Notes under the pieces: model-generated | Seen by the model: only the letters and a program-made list of their open reading frames with translations | Told to the model about the DNA's origin: nothing | Databases searched by the model: none | Translations under genes and position numbers: made by a program | Shown here: positions 45,101 to 54,647 of the stretch, one piece after another | How the letters are laid out: each line of letters begins with the position of its first letter | How positions within the stretch are numbered: the stretch's first letter is position 1 | NCBI GenBank assembly: GCA_028015205.1 | Contig: CM051516.1 | Location: 37,028,230-37,092,229 of the forward strand | Length of the DNA stretch: 64,000 bases | Direction: 5' to 3' | From: Mytilisepta virgata | Taxonomy: Eukaryota; Mollusca; Bivalvia; Mytilida; Mytilidae

Positions 45101-47393
45101 ATTACCTGGAGCAACGGATGTGTGAAAATGACTTAGATATTGACAAAAAGTTGGCGAATATCATTGACAAAATCTTGGATCAAGATAATTTTCTTTTTCA
45201 GTAGATCAGTATTTTTATATTTAAAAAAGTCTGAAAATGAAGTTTTTCAATCATCTCGACATAAAATGTAACTATTTATCAAATTCTTCTTTTAAAGGGT
45301 AAAAACAAACTAATCTTTAAATTCAATGACACCGAAAATCGCCTGCTGTTAACGTCGGCAAAATAAAATGTTATCATCAAAGAAGAATTGTTTGACTGTT
45401 AAATAAAGCTCGCGTGGATGTTAGTAAATAAAAGGATTTCATTAAGATAATCAAGCTCCTTTCAGGTCTAAATTAATAATTATAAAAATTAATTATAATT
45501 ATTATTATAATTGATTGACTTTGTTGAACTTCATGATGGGTGCCGTATACGGAGCAGGAACTGCTTACCCTTCCAGAGCACCTGGGTTCACTCCTGGTTG
45601 TTATAGGAGTTCATGTTGTTCATTGTTTTTTAGTTTTCTGTGTTTATTTGTTATGCTTGTGGTTGTTCATTTGTCTTCCTGGGTTTGTCTGTCCAGTGGA
45701 TTACGTTTTTGATTGCTCCTTAGGTATATTTGTCCTTTTTATCTGTGATGGGTTCTGATATTCTTTTAAGTATCACGTATCCAAGCTAATTTTAAAAGAT
45801 CGCTTTCCAACAAAACAATACCATAAAAGTTTTAAATTATTGATGAAAACCACTCAGACTGTAAAAAGAAAACCGAACTGGATGTATATATAGCCCCTGG
45901 CTTTGAACAACTATTGACAAGTTTATTGAATTTTCACACCTTTACAAAGCGTAATTAGCCTCTGCAGACGACACCCGCCAGACCCTCAACTTACCTGTTA
46001 ATTCTTTCATATATGGTTATTTTATTGAATGTTATACCATTACAAAATCACATGATAACATACCAATCAATATATTTCAAATTTAAAAGGTAAAACACAA
46101 GGGTAGAAAGTATTTATTACTTTTGAATACGAAAATACTACCGGCTGTTCCATCAATTAAACATATAAATGGCGGATCTTTTTACAAAAATCAAATACGA
46201 ATTTACAATGTTTAGCCGTTTGATCTTTGCTACAAGAAACACAAAGATATTCTATTGGCTAGGTAGAAGTTTGTTTTATCAGGAAAATACGTTGAAAGGA
46301 ATACACTGACAACTGTGACAGAAAAGTACGTTTCAGGGTTGGCAAAAGGGAGACAACAAAAACATAACAAACACTGAAAAAAATAAATTTTTATTTTTAT
46401 TTAAAACAAATACATGGATGTTTATTAAAAATAAAAACTACGTGGAAAGATGAGGTATCCATTTGCACTTCCACAGTGACGTTCTTTGGACCTTACTCTC
46501 TCAAAGGCCGCTTCTTTCTCGTTCACAACAACCTGAAAAAAAGTTCCTCAGAGTCTAAAGTACTGAATAATCTGCACCCCCTATCCCTTAAATTCGATTT
46601 TAGGGTAAAAATGTGCGGACTATACATGGCCTTTTACGTTACATGTAAATATAATAGGACCTAAAAAAAATCCTAGGTTTCAGTTAAAGATGCCAAAAAA
46701 GTAGGTTTTAAAAATTTTGTTACAACTTATGCAATAAAATACTATTATGCTACATTTCTTAATTCATTTTTTTGTATCTCAACCTTGGACAGTGCTCACA
46801 TTTTCTAAATATAAGTTTTCAGTGTTAAAGGAAGATAACTCTTCATATGAGATTTTCTTTTAAAAATTAAGGTATGAAATTCCTGGGTTGTACTAAATAC
46901 ACATGTAAATGAATCACATTTAAAAAAGTTGTTTTTTAAAGGTAAGATAGTTAATAGTATTATAATTTTTTCAAGTGCAAGTACATTTCTTTTGGAAATT
47001 CCCGGAAATCTTATTTGAGTTATAAAAATATATAATATTTTTGGAGGACTCTACAAGGTTATTTAATCAATGAATACATTTCTTATTTAATTCTCACACA
47101 TTTAGACTTTCAAAATGCCAAAAATCCATCCCATGAACTGAGGTTCCCAGACAGTAATACATTTTACATTTGAAAAAGTAAATCTCAACAAAGAAAAAAA
47201 ATCAACATTGTAAATTTTTTTGTCAAAATATTCCTGGCGATTTTATTTTAAACATTCTGTATTTTTCAGTCATTAAATGAAAGTGTTATTATTTCAGGTA
47301 ATGCATCCAGGTATAGAGGATTATTTTGAAGGGTTTGATGGTGCACAGTATTTACCGAGACCTTGGATGAAAGTTGTCTACCCACATGACTGA
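39157..47393 (+). CDS. Membrane-anchored YccV/HspQ-like domain protein, 6 exons, 223 aa
   Basis: Exons: 39157-39272, 39910-40094, 41092-41210, 43778-43822, 44443-44553, 47298-47393 (stop TGA). Borders are all GT/AG, phases match, and the total is exactly 224 codons. Residues 7-24 (IQLGLLLMAVPAQYLFTKFM region) form one hydrophobic helix, a likely signal anchor or membrane segment. Residues about 114-215 match the hemimethylated-DNA-binding YccV/HspQ domain: KYRIGQVIRHKIWGYRGVIIGWD, then ILVDTRD, YVPEENIE, HPGIEDYFEGFD and YLPRPW. Bacterial HspQ modulates Lon protease, and in animals the domain ends FBXO21; the job of this anchored form is unknown. An acceptor TTTTTTTCCAG at 39125 suggests an upstream 5'-UTR exon. 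Introns 3 and 5 are swollen by repeats. A poly(A) signal AATAAA is at 47634. Confidence 0.9.
41436..42025. repeat. Dispersed element with about 145-bp core in intron 3
   Basis: The ends read GCCCCTCCATGAATGTGGC and, inverted in sense, GGGCGGGGCATGCGTGTC. The core unit CAGTCCTCTTGTATAGTACAA...TTCAGCAAC...ATGACCTACATTTCATGCTT...TTTTGCATTTAGGTT is repeated three times (near 41578, 41720 and 41868). No coding potential. Confidence 0.75.
42083..43680. repeat. Dispersed element with about 480-bp tandem units in intron 3
   Basis: Bounded by TTTAGCTCACCTGTC on the left and ACAGGTGAGCGATTCATGCTC on the right, which are inverted. Two long units repeat AAAAATAGAACATAGG, TTTGGCT.ATATCTCAAAAACTAAAG, GGTCAAGATCTACC and TTGCCCCTGAATTG (at about 42300 and 42778). 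Later shorter repeats have CCATAGCAACC and GCTGTACAAGTCA. A related fragment sits inverted at 53020-53180. Confidence 0.7.
45530..45770. repeat. Dispersed repeat, family with GGAGCAGGAACTGCTTACCC
   Basis: Copy in intron 5 of the YccV-domain gene. GATGGGTGCCGTATACGGAG to TTTGTCTGTC matches 57580-57840 (inverted), 15375-15605 and 15770-15990. It contains accidental ORFs (45515-45758). Confidence 0.7.
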
Positions 47394-47633
47394 TAAATAA
47401 GCTGTCATTTATTATAATGCTTTCAATCTTCACAAACACATCATATAATAACTGAGATATATGACAGTATTCATTCCAGATTGTGTTCATGATACTTATG
47501 TACGAAAAATGTTTTCAAACAAAAAATAGCTGAAAGGCCTTGAAAGATCTGGAAGTATGAAGGAATTCTCTGTTTCAATTTATGAATGAAGACCAGAATT
47601 CAGTTGGGAAAAACCAGGAATCTTATTTGTGAT

Positions 47634-47639
47634 AATAAA
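47634..47639 (+). promoter_or_regulatory. Candidate poly(A) signal of the YccV-domain gene
   Basis: AATAAA occurs 241 bases after the stop codon, the first canonical signal downstream. Cleavage position was not determined. Confidence 0.45.
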
Positions 47640-49062
47640 ATTGTCTGGGGAAATACTCTAATTAGAAACTTGTCTATTATAATGTGATGATTTGTGTTAA
47701 AAGAATGATAGATATACCAAAATCAATAATCATATCATGTGACAAAGTATGAAAATTGATAAAGGGAATGGAAAATAGTTACAACTGTAATAATAGACTT
47801 GTATTTTTTTAATTTTATAGTTAGAGACCATGTTCTTTATATTCTGAAGTTAACAGTCAAAATAAGAAAGATTTGTCAGTTATCTCCCTTAACCAAGTTA
47901 TCCAGGGGAGATAATGAAATAACCTTCCTTTATCCCTCAGAACAGAAGGAGGTAATAACAATTATCTCCCCTGGGTAACTTAGTTTCAGGAGTTTACTAA
48001 CTACTGTTTTTATTGATGTTACATTGTATTATGTCAAAACAGGCAATCAAGTCTTTCTCAAGAAAATGAATAATTTCAAAAATCAGTTAAGAATTTGAAA
48101 AAAAAGTTGTAAGGAAGTTCCAGAATTATATTAAAAAACATATTTGGTCTAAAATGGGTAAATCTTCTGCCTGTAAGTATGGGAAATCATGTCTGTAGAT
48201 TACCTTTTCAATAAGAGATTTAGGATTGATGAATTATACATGTATGTGGATAGTTTCATATAAATATCTCGGACTGACAGTTTTCCAATTCTGTGGATTA
48301 ATAACAAATCCAGATAAGCAAAGATGGGTGAATGAAACCTTAAATAGAATTGTTCTCCATTGAAACTTGCCTATTAAGAATTTCTTCAACTCGAAAGTCT
48401 TATGATTTGAAGAAATACTTTAAATCTACTGAGAAATGTATATATGTTATGTTAAAGCTGAATTACCAAGAATTGTAATAATTTTTTTAATGGATTATGT
48501 CTTTTTTATAACATTGGTATATTTTTAACCAGATTCCCCAACACAAAAAATATGGCTATAAGTTTGGAAATGTACAGTGGGCAGAACGTAAACTATGTAA
48601 AGGAAAACATGTAGTTGAGAAAGTTTGATCGGACACTATATACTGTATAAGTTGTGAAAATTGAAGGCAAACACCATGTGATTATCATCCCAAAAGTCTT
48701 TCCATTTTTCATTCGGTATGAGGTCATTTTTATATTATAAATTTAGTGACTTTACCGTGTCTTATGAAATAGGTTTTTAAAAAATTAAAAATTACATTAA
48801 CATTTTATATTGTAAAAAATGTATATACAGTTTACAGTTGCTAAAATTAATTTTATCGAAATTATCAAAAATTGAGAAGACTGAGAAAATGTGTTTTTGT
48901 ATGACCTAAATGCATAAAAAAATTGAAAATATTAAATTTTCTAAATCCTGATGGTATAATTATAATTTATGTATAATGTGCAGTTATATTTATGGACTAT
49001 GATCACCTGGAGTTCATGTCTGGTTTTGAAATTTTATACATTAAATTTTCCTTTAGAAATCA
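47640..49062. other. Downstream flank with an inverted repeat at 47897-47985
   Basis: AAGTTATCCAGGGGAGATAA and TTATCTCCCCTGGGTAACTT are near-perfect inverted partners about 50 bp apart. They could fold in a longer 3'-UTR. Around 48240-48370 a weak open frame with KYLGLTV is only vaguely LINE-like and was not accepted. Confidence 0.5.
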
Positions 49063-49408
49063 AAAATTTTCACTTTTGTGGTAAAATTAAGATTTAATTT
49101 GTTTTAAATTGATAGCTAGGTAACAAGATTATCTCCCTTGAAAGATGACATTATTAGCCAAGAAATGTGAAAGCCATCAGTTTATTTAACAATTTTTAAT
49201 GTTTAAGTAGCATTTATTACTAATTGTATTGATAAAAAAATTTCACTTTTGTGGTAAAATTTAGGATTTAATTTGCTTTAAATTGATAGCTAGGTAACAA
49301 GGTTATCTCCCTTGATAGATGACATTATTAGCTAAGAAATGTGAAAGCCATCTGTTTATTTAACAATTTTTAATGTGCAAGTAGCCTTTAATACTTATTG
49401 TATTGATC
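49063..49408. repeat. Tandem duplication, 173-bp unit, two copies
   Basis: CACTTTTGTGGTAAAATT...TAGGTAACAAG.TTATCTCCCTTGA.AGATGACATTATTAGC...GTGAAAGCCATC.GTTTATTTAACAATTT occurs at about 49071 and again at 49244 with few differences. It lies downstream of the YccV-domain gene and has no coding content. Confidence 0.85.
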
Positions 49409-50210
49409 AAGTACTTGTGTTTCTTATTTTGATTTTGTTCTAATTTAAAAACTATTATTTTGACCAACTGTTATCCTTTGGAATTTTACTTTAAAAATAT
49501 TGGAGATTTAATTTTATTAGAATTTGTTGATACAGTTGTTTTCATTATATGGTAAGATTTCATTTAATTAATATTTGTTTTCCATTTAATTAAGATATAA
49601 AGAAATGGGCACTTAAATGGAAATCTTACCAATTTGTTGGTTAATTAATAAAAAGCAAAAAAATAACTTTAATGTTTTTTAATCTGTATCCTACGAAGAA
49701 ACATTTTGAACTTCTAAAGCATTTGGTATAGGTGATTTAAGTAAACTAGCTCCATGTAGCCTGTATAACTTATCTGGATTTTATATGCCCACCTAAATCA
49801 GAACTACCGGTATATATATATAGTACAAAAGGGATGTGGGATACCTGCCCACGAGACAATAATAACCGAACATAAGCAGATACCAAAAATCAGAAAGGCA
49901 CCATTTGGCCTTCAATAAGTACAACTCACACTGAATGGTTAGCTCCTATTGGTCCCCTAATAATATATTGAAGAAAAATCTTTGTTAATAGATGATGTTA
50001 TCTAATAAACAACTGAAAGATTACTACCTGAGGATCATTTCTGCCAAGTTAGATTCAAATTGCGAATGGGTTTCAGAGAAAGAATATACAAGAGCATGTA
50101 CTAAAGAATGTATCACCTGTCTCCTTGAAGTGAGGTCTCAAGATCAGGTGACACAAGCAAGCATGAAAGTTTTCTGGAATTAGCCAGATATCTGGATATT
50201 TGACCATTTT
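49409..50210. other. Spacer, nothing firm
   Basis: Includes a phrase GGGATGTGGGATACCTGCCC...AAAGGCACCATTTGGCCTTC (49830-49915) that looks like dispersed-repeat sequence, but I see no second copy in this window. Confidence 0.35.
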
Positions 50211-50641
50211 TGTCTCGCCTGCGACGAAAGTCACAGAAGGCGACATATAGGGGTCAGCATCAACAATTGTGAAGTTTTCTGCTTAAGTTAGTTTGATAGG
50301 AACTACATCTGATAGATCAATGATATTTTGTATAAAGTTGCATTACTATTATTAAATACATCTCAGTTTGTCGACCATTTTTGGGTCCTGCCTCCTAGGT
50401 AATGGTCCAGCGACTTTCAATTAATTAACAGTTTTCAATGTTAAGTTTTATGCCTAAGTTAGTTTGATAGGAACTACTTGTGATAGATCAATATTTGGTA
50501 TAAAGTTGCATTACGTGTACTATCAGTACATCTACGTTTGACGATCATTTCGAGGCCCTGCCTGGGTCCAGCGACTTCCAATTAAGCAATGTTGCTGTCC
50601 ATCAGATTCTTTTTTTAAATTTTCTGCCGATAGGTGAGACA
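50211..50641. repeat. Short element with inverted ends and two-unit core
   Basis: The ends TGTCTCGCC and GGTGAGACA are inverted with one difference. Two units share CTTAAGTTAGTTTGATAGGA, ACTAC.TGTGATAGATCAATAT, GTATAAAGTTGCATTAC and GGTCCAGCGACTT, spaced about 190 bp. Same architecture as the other tandem-core elements but unrelated in sequence. Confidence 0.7.
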
Positions 50642-52292
50642 TATCTCTGTGTCAACAGTTTATTATTTCAATATATTCCTATAGAAAATATCAAGTTATT
50701 ACCCGATTTTCGGATTTTGACACCGCCTTTACTTCCATCCTTGCATAAGTCAGATATGTGAAACAATGATTGCAAACACCAAACAATTTTGAGCTATTAT
50801 GTATGAGAAAGTGAGCTTATCACAATGAAGTCTGTAAGGTTAAATTCAGGTAATCATATGTCAGGCAGACAAGTACACCGAACAATGATTCTTTACTCTG
50901 AATATGACAGTTGATTCTCGTCTCAAAATCACTTGAGTCGAAATTTTGGTTGTGTCTAAAGTTTTTTTGTGGTCCTGTGTAGACGACAGTATCTATGCAT
51001 TTTTATTCCTTTTGTTTCCAAATTCGATGAGTCGAAATTTCGGGTGTGTTTAAGTGATATTATGTATCCAGACAATATAATTAGTGTGAAATTACATCGA
51101 ATTCATTAATTATCTATACAAGTGAACCAAATATACACATGATCTCATATCACAGAAGGAATCTTGAAGTCATTAAATGTTCATTTCCCTGGTCCAAAAC
51201 TCGGATTACCAGCTCACTTTTAGTCAAAACTTTGGCTATCTCGAACTCAGGCCAAATACAGTTGAGCTATAACCTACAGTAACTGAGAAATTGACCAAAT
51301 CACACGAACTGGATGTGAATCTTCACACCTAATATAGTTCACCTACAATGTACAGATCAAATCCAACCACCAGGATGCGAAAATAAAGTCAAGTGTGTAT
51401 GACATGTACCAAATAATTAAATGTTTTACTACAACATAAAAATTAATATCTAAACTTGGATGCATGACTTTCAGAAGTGCATTTTGAGATGAAGAACCAC
51501 AATAAAAGTACTGTATCATGGCTTGAGCTAATCCCATAAGAGTGGAATGTATTACAATAGACCATGATTTAATTCCTAAAATTACCTACCACACCAACTG
51601 GGGGTGGAGCTAGAACCTTTGATACAGTAGTCCACGGCTTTATAAACTGAGCTAATGAAGTCATGCAGCATATGTGTGTGTGTGTGTTTTTTTTTTTGGG
51701 GGGGGGGATAGAAAAACAGATGTAGAAAATATGCACTAAAATTGTATATTTATTAATAAAGATTAAAATATGTCTGTTCTAAAATTGCTGAAAAAAACAT
51801 GACAACTTCATTGTAAGAAAATATAGATACAAAAAATATTTACTTTTTTGTCCCTTTTACAGGGACAGATCATGAAAAGTTAGTAAATAGTAAATTTATC
51901 ATAAGAGTCTAAGAAATGGTTGTTCATTAAAATGACAATTTTGAAGAAAAAAACATCATATTCACAAGCAAAGTTCAAATAAAAATATACAGAAATCTTC
52001 AACTATCTAGTTAAAAATTTGTGTTGACAAGTTAAAAATTTGTGTTGCAAAATTACAACGTAAATTATATTCACTGAATCCATTTCCATCGTACAAAATG
52101 ATACGTAACTTGCATCTGTACCTAGTATGTTGTATTTATGTTTGCCTATTGCCGTCTTTTTCTATCATGGTTTATAAGAAGTGTGTAATGTTTGTAGGTT
52201 CATATTTCATTGCATGCCCATTCTGTGAAATCAATTTTTAATTCTTTTTACAATTTCAAGTGTAATTGTTTTCTTTTCATATAATATAATCT
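50642..52292. other. Spacer with a tRNA-like relic at 51590-51670
   Basis: On the minus strand, TTAGCTCAGTTTATAAAGCC...AAAGGTTCTAGCTCCACC has A-box and degraded B-box words like the SINE heads at 36884 and 38429. A TG/T/G run lies at about 51677-51708. Nothing else is recognised. Confidence 0.4.
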
Positions 52293-52427
52293 AGGACATT
52301 TTGTACAATATTGTTTATTCTAATATGACGTCCTTCTTTGGCTTTCCCATACGTAACATGGGTTTGTTGACATTAAAGCCAAAGAAGGACGTCATATTAG
52401 AATAAACAATATTGTACAAAATGTCCT
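52293..52427. repeat. Perfect 53-bp-arm hairpin
   Basis: The arms at 52293-52345 and 52375-52427 are exact reverse complements over 53 bases (AGGACATTTTGTAC...CTTTGGCTTT and inverse), with a 29-base loop. No target duplication was recognised. Perfect identity implies a recent origin or gene conversion between arms. Transcription would give a dsRNA stem long enough for Dicer or ADAR. Confidence 0.9.
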
Positions 52428-52534
52428 ATATTTGCAATATATACTTTATTAGGAATTTATACATACTTTTGCAGAATAGCGCATCACCCATATGATGTGT
52501 CCTTGAACCTGGGAGACCTGGGGTTACTATATCC

Positions 52535-53000
52535 AATGAGAGGCCTTCTTACAAAATCGTAATGAGAGAATTCATTTGCATACAAAATTAACTTTTGTGA
52601 CAAAAATGACTTTTGTGACACAAAATTGACTTTTTGGCACAAAATTGACTTTTGTGTTAAATTTTCACTTCTGTTTAACAAAACTCAATTTTGTCTACAC
52701 AAAAATAAACACAAAATTGAATTTTGTGACAAAATCTCAGTTTTGTATGCAAATTAGTTCACAGAATCCAAACTTAACTAATTTGCATACAAAATTGACT
52801 TTTGTCGCCCAATTTTCAAATTAGGTAACATAAGTAAAGTCTGTGATACAAAAAATGAATTTTGTAATGACAAAAGTAAATTTTGTCCACTGAAAGATAA
52901 TTTTGTATGACAAAATTTAAATTTGTAGTATGCTACAAATTTTGTTAAACTGAACACATTTTTGTTGAACAAAACTCACTTTTGTCCGTAAAAAATTTAA
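52535..53000. repeat. Palindromic ACAAAATT/AACTTTTGT array
   Basis: Short palindrome-like units of about 18-20 bp (ACAAAATTGACTTTTGTG and variants with CAATTTTGT) repeat across the region. In the centre, TGTATGCAAATTAGTT (about 52744) and AACTAATTTGCATACA (about 52781) are exact inverted partners, so the array folds around about 52770. It resembles the foldback arrays at 27329, 30596 and 33727 in style but lacks their TATGGCAAGCC ends. Confidence 0.7.
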
Positions 53001-53019
53001 TTTCGAGTACAAAACCACA

Positions 53020-53180
53020 AGAGTCCCACAGTTTGTCTTTATCTATAATAATATTCAAGATAATAACCTGAAACTGCAAAATTTCCTTAAAATTCAGGGG
53101 CAATAACCCAACAACGGGTTGACCGATTCGTCTAAAAATTTCATTGCAGGTAGATCTGCAGTTTACCCCCATGTTCTATT
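53020..53180. repeat. Fragment of the 42083-43680 element, inverted
   Basis: GTTTGTCTTTATCTATAATAAT, AATTCAGGGGCAATAACC and AAAATTTCATTGCAGGTAGATC are reverse complements of phrases in the 42083-43680 element. Confidence 0.65.
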
Positions 53181-53214
53181 TTTAGCGATGCATGTCGGCC
53201 ATGTTGGTCGGTAT

Positions 53215-53830
53215 GCAGGGTCATCAGACATATTTGGTATCAGAGAACTTAACTCGGACGTAAAACTTAACCTAAGTTGATGAAGCGCAATAAGTAGGTC
53301 AGAGTGACCTAAATTTGGTGGGAGGCTGTGTTACTCCCCAGGATGCACCCTGACACCAAAGTATATGATTGTAGACTAGGTCCATTGGTATCAGAGAATT
53401 GAACTTGGGCTTTAAACTTACCCTAAGTCAATGAAGGGCGATATGTAGGTCAGAATGACCTAGTTTTGAAAGAAGGATGTGTTACTTTACGAGATGCACC
53501 CTCACATCAAATAATATGATTGTAGGTCCCTTGCCGGTATCAGAGAACTGAACTCGGGATTAAAACTTAAGTCAATGAAGTGCGATAAGTGGGCCATAAT
53601 GACATAGTTTTGGTGGGATGCTGTGTTACTTCCCGAGATGCACCCTCACACCATTGAATATGACTGTAGGTCGCTTGGTATCGGAGAACTGAACTCGGGC
53701 GTAAAACTTAACCTAAGTCAATGAAGTGCGATAAGTAGGCCAAAATTACCTAGTTTTGGTGGGAGGCCGTGTTGCTTCCCGAGATGCACCCTCACGCCAA
53801 GTAATATGATTGTAGGTCACTTTATATGTT
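53215..53830. repeat. Tandem repeat, about 147-bp unit, four copies
   Basis: TGTGTTACTT..CGAGATGCACCCTCACACCA recurs near 53327, 53479, 53622 and 53769. Between copies lie GGTATCAGAGAACTGAACTCGG, AAACTTAACCTAAGTCAATGAAG and TGCGATAAGTAGG. Spacing is 143-152 bp. Non-coding. Confidence 0.82.
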
Positions 53831-54567
53831 AAAACTGATTTTTGACATAAAACTTAAAAGCCAGTCAACCGTGTAATATGGGTCATGTGACGTCCATGAT
53901 ATGTCACATGGTCAGTCTCTTCAACACGCACCTGCACAGAAAAAAGATGACCTTATGTCATCTAGTAACAGAACTGGCTATGGACGCGCATGCGGACGTG
54001 GACACCTGGGGTACTCCATTAGTCCTCCCCAACTTTGTTCGTTGTTTTCCTTTATGTATCTAATCATTTATTCTATAATAAAGCATATATCAATTTTTAA
54101 TTAAATATCATTCACTGTAAAATTTCTTTCTATAAGCAACTTGCGCTTACTTTAATAGATATCGTTGCATTCTTTAGATAATGGAGAAGAATTAGAGATG
54201 ACCTCGTACAATCTTGCGCAGCATTCACAAAATGGGTATCAACTGTACCCTATAGCACTCTATACAAAAAGCGAATCGAAAAAACGGTTGATTTGTGTAA
54301 CCTGCGATTTTTTCTACATTTATTATTAAATTGGTGTTTTTTTTCGTATAAATCAAGGAATAAATAAATAAATTATATTTTATTGCCCGCCATGGTACTG
54401 TACTGACCATTGTTAAAAAACATAATGTGATTCTTATTTATATTATCATGGCAATAAATGATATTTATTATAAAATTGTAATTTTTAATTGTGGATAGAA
54501 CTACAATCATTTATGACACATAAACGAAATTTAAGCATAGGCTTGTGAATTTAGATATATATCTTTT
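53831..54567. other. Spacer, nothing recognised
   Basis: No supported gene. Two short overlapping ORFs at 53878-54104 have no recognisable motif. Confidence 0.3.
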
Positions 54568-54615
54568 TATACGACCGCAAAATTTTTGCGGTCGTATATT
54601 GGTATGACGTTGGCG

Positions 54616-54647
<32 letters not shown>

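Noticed and set aside
44940..46660. Large inverted-repeat element in intron 5 of the YccV-domain gene
   Set aside because: AAAAGGCTATGTATAGTCCG near 44990 and its inverse near 46611 match, but the similarity is confined to a few dozen bases and no ends or duplication could be defined.
48140..48400. Possible reverse transcriptase fragment (KYLGLTV)
   Set aside because: Only one short motif resembles the LINE LGV box. No GVPQGS, YADD or C-terminal finger is found around it.
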